From an uncultured Clostridia bacterium (lineage in GTDB: Bacteria > Bacillota > Clostridia > Oscillospirales > Oscillospiraceae): DNA of 8,453 bases. The stretch is taken from contig CAMEIK010000041.1 of the NCBI GenBank assembly GCA_945918315.1, positions 1-8,453 on the forward strand. Reading direction: 5' to 3'. A program made the translations under genes and the position numbers. The notes under the pieces are model-generated. The model was given only the letters and a program-made list of their open reading frames with translations, had not been told where the DNA came from and did no database searches. Below, in pieces: positions 6,116-8,453 of the stretch; within the stretch, counting starts at the first letter, position 1; each line of letters opens with the position of its first letter.

Positions 6116-8137
6116 TTACTCCTGGATGAACCAGCACTGGCAGTGGGCAATACCCATGTCACGGTAAATGTCGGACCAGACCAGCCCGTCGGGGAAGTTG
6201 TGGATCCGGGCATTCACGGCGTGGATGGCGGGAGCCTCCGCGATGTAGCCGATGGTCCACTGGTTCTTCTGATGCAGCTGCAGCATCTGGTCAACGATCT
6301 CGGCCCGATCGTCGGGATCACCGGTCTCGTCCAGCTTTTGCTTCAGGTCGATCAGAGCCTTCAGGTCGCCGGTGGCGGTCTCCTCGTCCATGGTGCCGTA
6401 CCAGGCAACGTTGGTGGCGCAGCCGGGGATCATGGAGTTGGGCTTCAGAGCGATGGAGATGTCGCCGATGGGGGTCACGGGGAAGAGCATGCACTCGATG
6501 GTGCCGGCCAACAGGTCGTTGTCCACCACGCTGCGGTCGTAGTCATTGAAGTTGCAGTTGATGCCCACGGCATTGAAGTACTTCTTCAGGAACTCATAGG
6601 TGGTGCCCGCGCCGGAATCGGCAACGGAGACGATATTCAGCTCGAACTTGGTGCCGTCCGCGAAAGCGTAGAAGCCGTCGGCGCCCTTGACAAGACCGGC
6701 GCTCTGCAGCAGGGTCTCAGCCTTGGCGGGATCGTACTCGGTCCACTGGGTGGCCCACTCCTCGCTGTAACCCATAGTGCCCTCCTGAGGCGCGGCCTGG
6801 CCGGGCTCATTCCAGTTGTTGGTCAGGGTCGCGGCCATTTCCACACGGTCAACGGCGATGGACAGAGCCTGACGGAAGTCGGGGTTGTTGAACAGGGCAT
6901 TCTTGGCCGCGTCGGCGATGCCCAGGTTCAGGTGCAGCTGGTAAGCGCCGCTGCCCCAGTAGGTGGGAGCCCACTGGTAGAGATTGATCTTGGTGCCGGA
7001 GGTGGTCTCGGCATCCTGAACGGTGGGAGCGTCCTGCACGGAGATGGTCTGATAGTCAACGGTGCCGTCCAGCAGGAGCATCAGGGTCTGGGTTTCATTC
7101 TGCACGGTGGTGTAGACGATCTTGTCCATGTAGGGCAGCTGCTGGCCCTGGGCATCGACCTTCCAGTAGTAGGGGTTGCGGATGAACTCATAGTACTCGC
7201 CCTTGACGCTGTTCTTGCCGGCCTCGGTGGACAGGACAAAGGGGTTCAGGGTGGGAACGCCGGGGTAGTTCCAGAAGTAGTACAGCATCTCCTTGCCGGC
7301 CTTGCCGATGTCGGAGAATTCCACGCCGCAGATTTCCTGAGCGGCGGCCAGGGCCTCGGCTTCCTTGGCGGTCTTGGCGTCGCCGTCTTCCATGCCCTTG
7401 CTCTCGATGACCAGGTCAACCATCTTCTCAAAGATGTGCTTGGGGGCGTAGTGCCACTTGAGGTCCACGGTCAGGGCCTCGACAAAATCATACTTGGGGG
7501 TGCCGAAGGTCACGGTGAAGGTGGTGTCGTCCACCTTTTCCACCACGGCGGGATCGCCGTTGGCGTCCTTATGGCAGGAGCGGACGCCCTTGCCGTCCAC
7601 CTTGTTCAGGCACACGGCGTTGTAGAACCATACGCAGTCCTCAGCGGTGAAGGGTTCGCCGTCGGACCACTTCATGCCTTCCCGCAGGTAGATGGTGTAG
7701 ACGGTGTAGTCGTCATTGACGTCATAGCCCTTGGCCACATTGGGCTCCACGGTGCCGGTGGTGTTGAAACGGAACAGGCCTTCCTCGATGGGCTTGCCGG
7801 CGTCCCAGTTGCCGCCGCCGGCGGAACGCTTCAGCTCACCGCCGTAGACGCCGATCTCCAGGGCGTTGCCGGCAGCGTCCACGGACTCCACCATCACGTC
7901 GTCGGCTACGGGCAGACGGTCCTCCACCTTGCCGTAGGTGCCGGCGGCGGTGAGGAAGGGAGCCTCGGAGAACCCGGCCATCTCCACCTCAACAGGGGCG
8001 GTGGTCTCGGTGGGAGCCTCGGTGGGGGCCTCGGTCTCGGTGGGCGTGGGAGCGGGGGCCCCGGCGCAGGCGGTCATGGTGCCCAGGCACAGAACCAGTG
8101 CCACAGCCAGCGCGATCCACTGTTTCATATTCTTCAT
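6116..8137 (-). CDS. ABC importer substrate-binding lipoprotein, family 5 (SBP_bac_5)
   Basis: This 673-residue lipoprotein should capture substrate outside the membrane and deliver it to the permeases encoded downstream. The N-terminus is a lipoprotein signal: MKNMKQ, a hydrophobic stretch at 7-20 and the lipobox MTAC with Cys24 as lipid site. A flexible Thr/Pro/Glu linker follows (about 27-50). The mature part carries family 5 blocks: YLREGMKWSDGEPFTAED (150-167), FIRNPYYWKVD (318-328), FNNPDFRQALSIAVDRVEM (416-434) and EYDPAKAETLLQSAG (467-481). An aromatic-rich stretch (YQWAPTYWGSGAYQ, 387-400) may line the pocket. It is longer than the usual 520-600 residues; part of the excess is an insert around 236-300. 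The ATG has AGGAGG six bases upstream, which decides it over Met4. It is the first gene of the operon. Family 5 proteins bind peptides, nickel or, in several lineages, oligosaccharides; the downstream uronyl hydrolase favours the last. Confidence 0.93.
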   Translation of the reverse strand: MKNMKQWIALAVALVLCLGTMTACAGAPAPTPTETEAPTEAPTETTAPVEVEMAGFSEAPFLTAAGTYGKVEDRLPVADDVMVESVDAAGNALEIGVYGGELKRSAGGGNWDAGKPIEEGLFRFNTTGTVEPNVAKGYDVNDDYTVYTIYLREGMKWSDGEPFTAEDCVWFYNAVCLNKVDGKGVRSCHKDANGDPAVVEKVDDTTFTVTFGTPKYDFVEALTVDLKWHYAPKHIFEKMVDLVIESKGMEDGDAKTAKEAEALAAAQEICGVEFSDIGKAGKEMLYYFWNYPGVPTLNPFVLSTEAGKNSVKGEYYEFIRNPYYWKVDAQGQQLPYMDKIVYTTVQNETQTLMLLLDGTVDYQTISVQDAPTVQDAETTSGTKINLYQWAPTYWGSGAYQLHLNLGIADAAKNALFNNPDFRQALSIAVDRVEMAATLTNNWNEPGQAAPQEGTMGYSEEWATQWTEYDPAKAETLLQSAGLVKGADGFYAFADGTKFELNIVSVADSGAGTTYEFLKKYFNAVGINCNFNDYDRSVVDNDLLAGTIECMLFPVTPIGDISIALKPNSMIPGCATNVAWYGTMDEETATGDLKALIDLKQKLDETGDPDDRAEIVDQMLQLHQKNQWTIGYIAEAPAIHAVNARIHNFPDGLVWSDIYRDMGIAHCQCWFIQE
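8006..8047 (-). repeat. Short in-gene tandem repeat encoding the Thr/Pro/Glu linker
   Basis: About three imperfect copies of a 12-base unit (plus strand CTCGGTGGGAGC and close variants, at 8006, 8018 and 8036, with a half unit at 8030) encode the TEAPTEAPTE-like linker just after the lipid-anchored cysteine. Such linkers are common in Clostridia lipoproteins. The repeat could change length by slippage without breaking frame, since the unit is a multiple of three. Confidence 0.7.
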
Positions 8138-8185
8138 GATTTTCCTCCTAATTCTTTTTTGTTTTCGGTCATGTTTTCGTACAAC

Positions 8186-8193
8186 CTGTACAG
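8186..8193. promoter_or_regulatory. Candidate operator palindrome at the operon start site
   Basis: CTGTACAG is a perfect 8-base palindrome that falls at the expected transcription start of the operon. A second GTAC lies seven bases further into the leader (8179-8182), so the minus strand shows TGTAC twice nine bases apart. A repressor bound here would block initiation. The position is suggestive, but short palindromes are common and no regulator gene is in view. Confidence 0.25.
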
Positions 8194-8197
8194 TCCT

Positions 8198-8225
8198 ATC
8201 ATACCATAGATATTCTCAATTTCTA
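8198..8225 (-). promoter_or_regulatory. Probable operon promoter
   Basis: The minus strand carries TGGTATGAT (8198-8206), an extended -10 with the TGn element and 5 of 6 -10 matches. TAGAAA (8220-8225, 4 of 6) sits 16 bases upstream as a -35. Transcription would begin near 8190-8192, giving a leader of about 50 bases before the binding-protein ATG. A weaker alternative, TTGTAA with TAAAAT at 18-base spacing, lies further upstream near 8334-8363. Confidence 0.5.
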
Positions 8226-8381
8226 CGCATTGTTTGTTCTTTTCTCTTTTACAGATTGCATTTCTTGTCCGATTTTTCAGTTTCTTTTTTGCTTTTTGCG
8301 CATATTACACAGTTTTTACATCTACTTTACAGCATTTTAAACAAAATTCATATTTTTTTACAAGGAATATGCAAGGTCCTA

Positions 8382-8410
8382 TTGCCAAGGAAATGAATCT
8401 GTGCTAAACT
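8382..8410 (+). promoter_or_regulatory. Candidate divergent promoter reading out of the right edge
   Basis: TTGCCA (8382-8387, 5 of 6) and TAAACT (8405-8410, 4 of 6) are spaced exactly 17 bases apart on the plus strand. The start site would be near 8417, where GCGG (8417-8420) can pair with CCGC (8432-8435). Two CAAGGAA copies (8361-8367, 8386-8392) and a CAAGG (8372-8376) surround the -35. The gene served would lie mostly or wholly outside the window; the ATG at 8445 has no ribosome site close enough to claim it. Confidence 0.4.
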
Positions 8411-8453
8411 GAATTCGCGGAGGTAAAATCACCGCTTTGTCCATATGGCGACC

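Larger units (their letters stand above)
8138..8453. other. AT-rich intergenic region between divergent transcription units
   Basis: This 316-base stretch has no convincing gene on either strand. It is strongly AT-rich compared with the genes, with long T-runs on the plus strand. It contains the probable operon promoter, a divergent plus-strand promoter near the right edge, four TTTACA copies on the plus strand (ending near 8253, 8320, 8330 and 8362), a pair of GTTTTCG repeats 12 bases apart (8161-8167, 8173-8179) in the operon leader, and three CAAGG copies near 8361-8390. No riboswitch or tRNA was recognised. Confidence 0.7.

Noticed and set aside
8165..8184. Catabolite-response (cre) box in the operon leader
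   Set aside because: The minus strand reads TTGTACGAAAACATG, but the central CG is two bases out of register with the cre consensus.
1679..8209. Two very long plus-strand reading frames (1679-4612 and 4712-8209) in the same frame
   Set aside because: They run antisense to clearly identified transporter genes, cross several gene borders, and encode Gly/His/Gln/Val-rich protein with no recognisable domain. They arise from GC-rich third codon positions on the minus strand.
7938..8396. Plus-strand reading frame rich in Phe/Leu through the intergenic region
   Set aside because: It comes from T-rich promoter DNA plus the antisense of the lipoprotein signal region, and no ribosome site precedes it.
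8419..8447. Start of a plus-strand gene at ATG 8445
   Set aside because: The only GGAGG is 21 bases away, too far to serve as its ribosome site, and just nine bases of the window remain.
1..8453. CRISPR array, transposon ends, phage genes, tRNA or rRNA
   Set aside because: No repeat-spacer pattern, transposase, integrase or RNA-gene signature was found; the window is an ordinary transport operon with its flanks.

Overview
The window reads as a chromosomal segment of a low-G+C-phylum but GC-rich Clostridia, most likely an Oscillospiraceae-type anaerobe. This rests on three things: the lipoprotein signal and Thr/Pro/Glu linker of the binding protein, the strong AGGAGG-type ribosome sites before most genes, and the contrast between GC-rich genes and a very AT-rich promoter region. 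The placement is an inference from style, not from a marker gene.

All seven genes lie on the minus strand and read right to left as one tightly packed operon. The order is a family 5 lipoprotein substrate-binding protein (6116-8137), an intrinsic-terminator-like hairpin, two permeases (4994-5989, 3851-4987), two ATPases (2777-3829, 1775-2776), a HAD-fold protein (1255-1782) and a cytoplasmic GH88/GH105-type unsaturated uronyl hydrolase (143-1231). Gaps between the six genes after the hairpin run from an 8-base overlap to 23 bases. The operon ends at a strong hairpin at 100-129. The AT-rich 316-base stretch at the right edge holds the probable operon promoter and a divergent plus-strand promoter. 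The left edge holds a promoter for a further minus-strand gene outside the window.

By sequence the transporter is a complete Opp/Dpp (peptide-class) ABC importer. Its company argues for a different cargo: the only catabolic enzyme in the operon belongs to a family that removes 4,5-unsaturated uronic acids from oligosaccharides made by polysaccharide lyases. The simplest model is import of unsaturated acidic oligosaccharides (pectin/rhamnogalacturonan- or glycosaminoglycan-like), followed by cytoplasmic cleavage. The HAD protein may act on a phosphorylated product, but three of its catalytic motifs are altered. The sugar assignment is an inference; no lyase, keto-uronate pathway gene or regulator lies in the window.

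Points worth a second look are the degenerate HAD motifs, a possible Asp-to-Asn change in the hydrolase, cysteine-rich C-termini on both ATPases, a roughly 95-residue external insertion in the second permease, the hairpin that probably sets binding-protein excess, and several promoter-like or operator-like sites.
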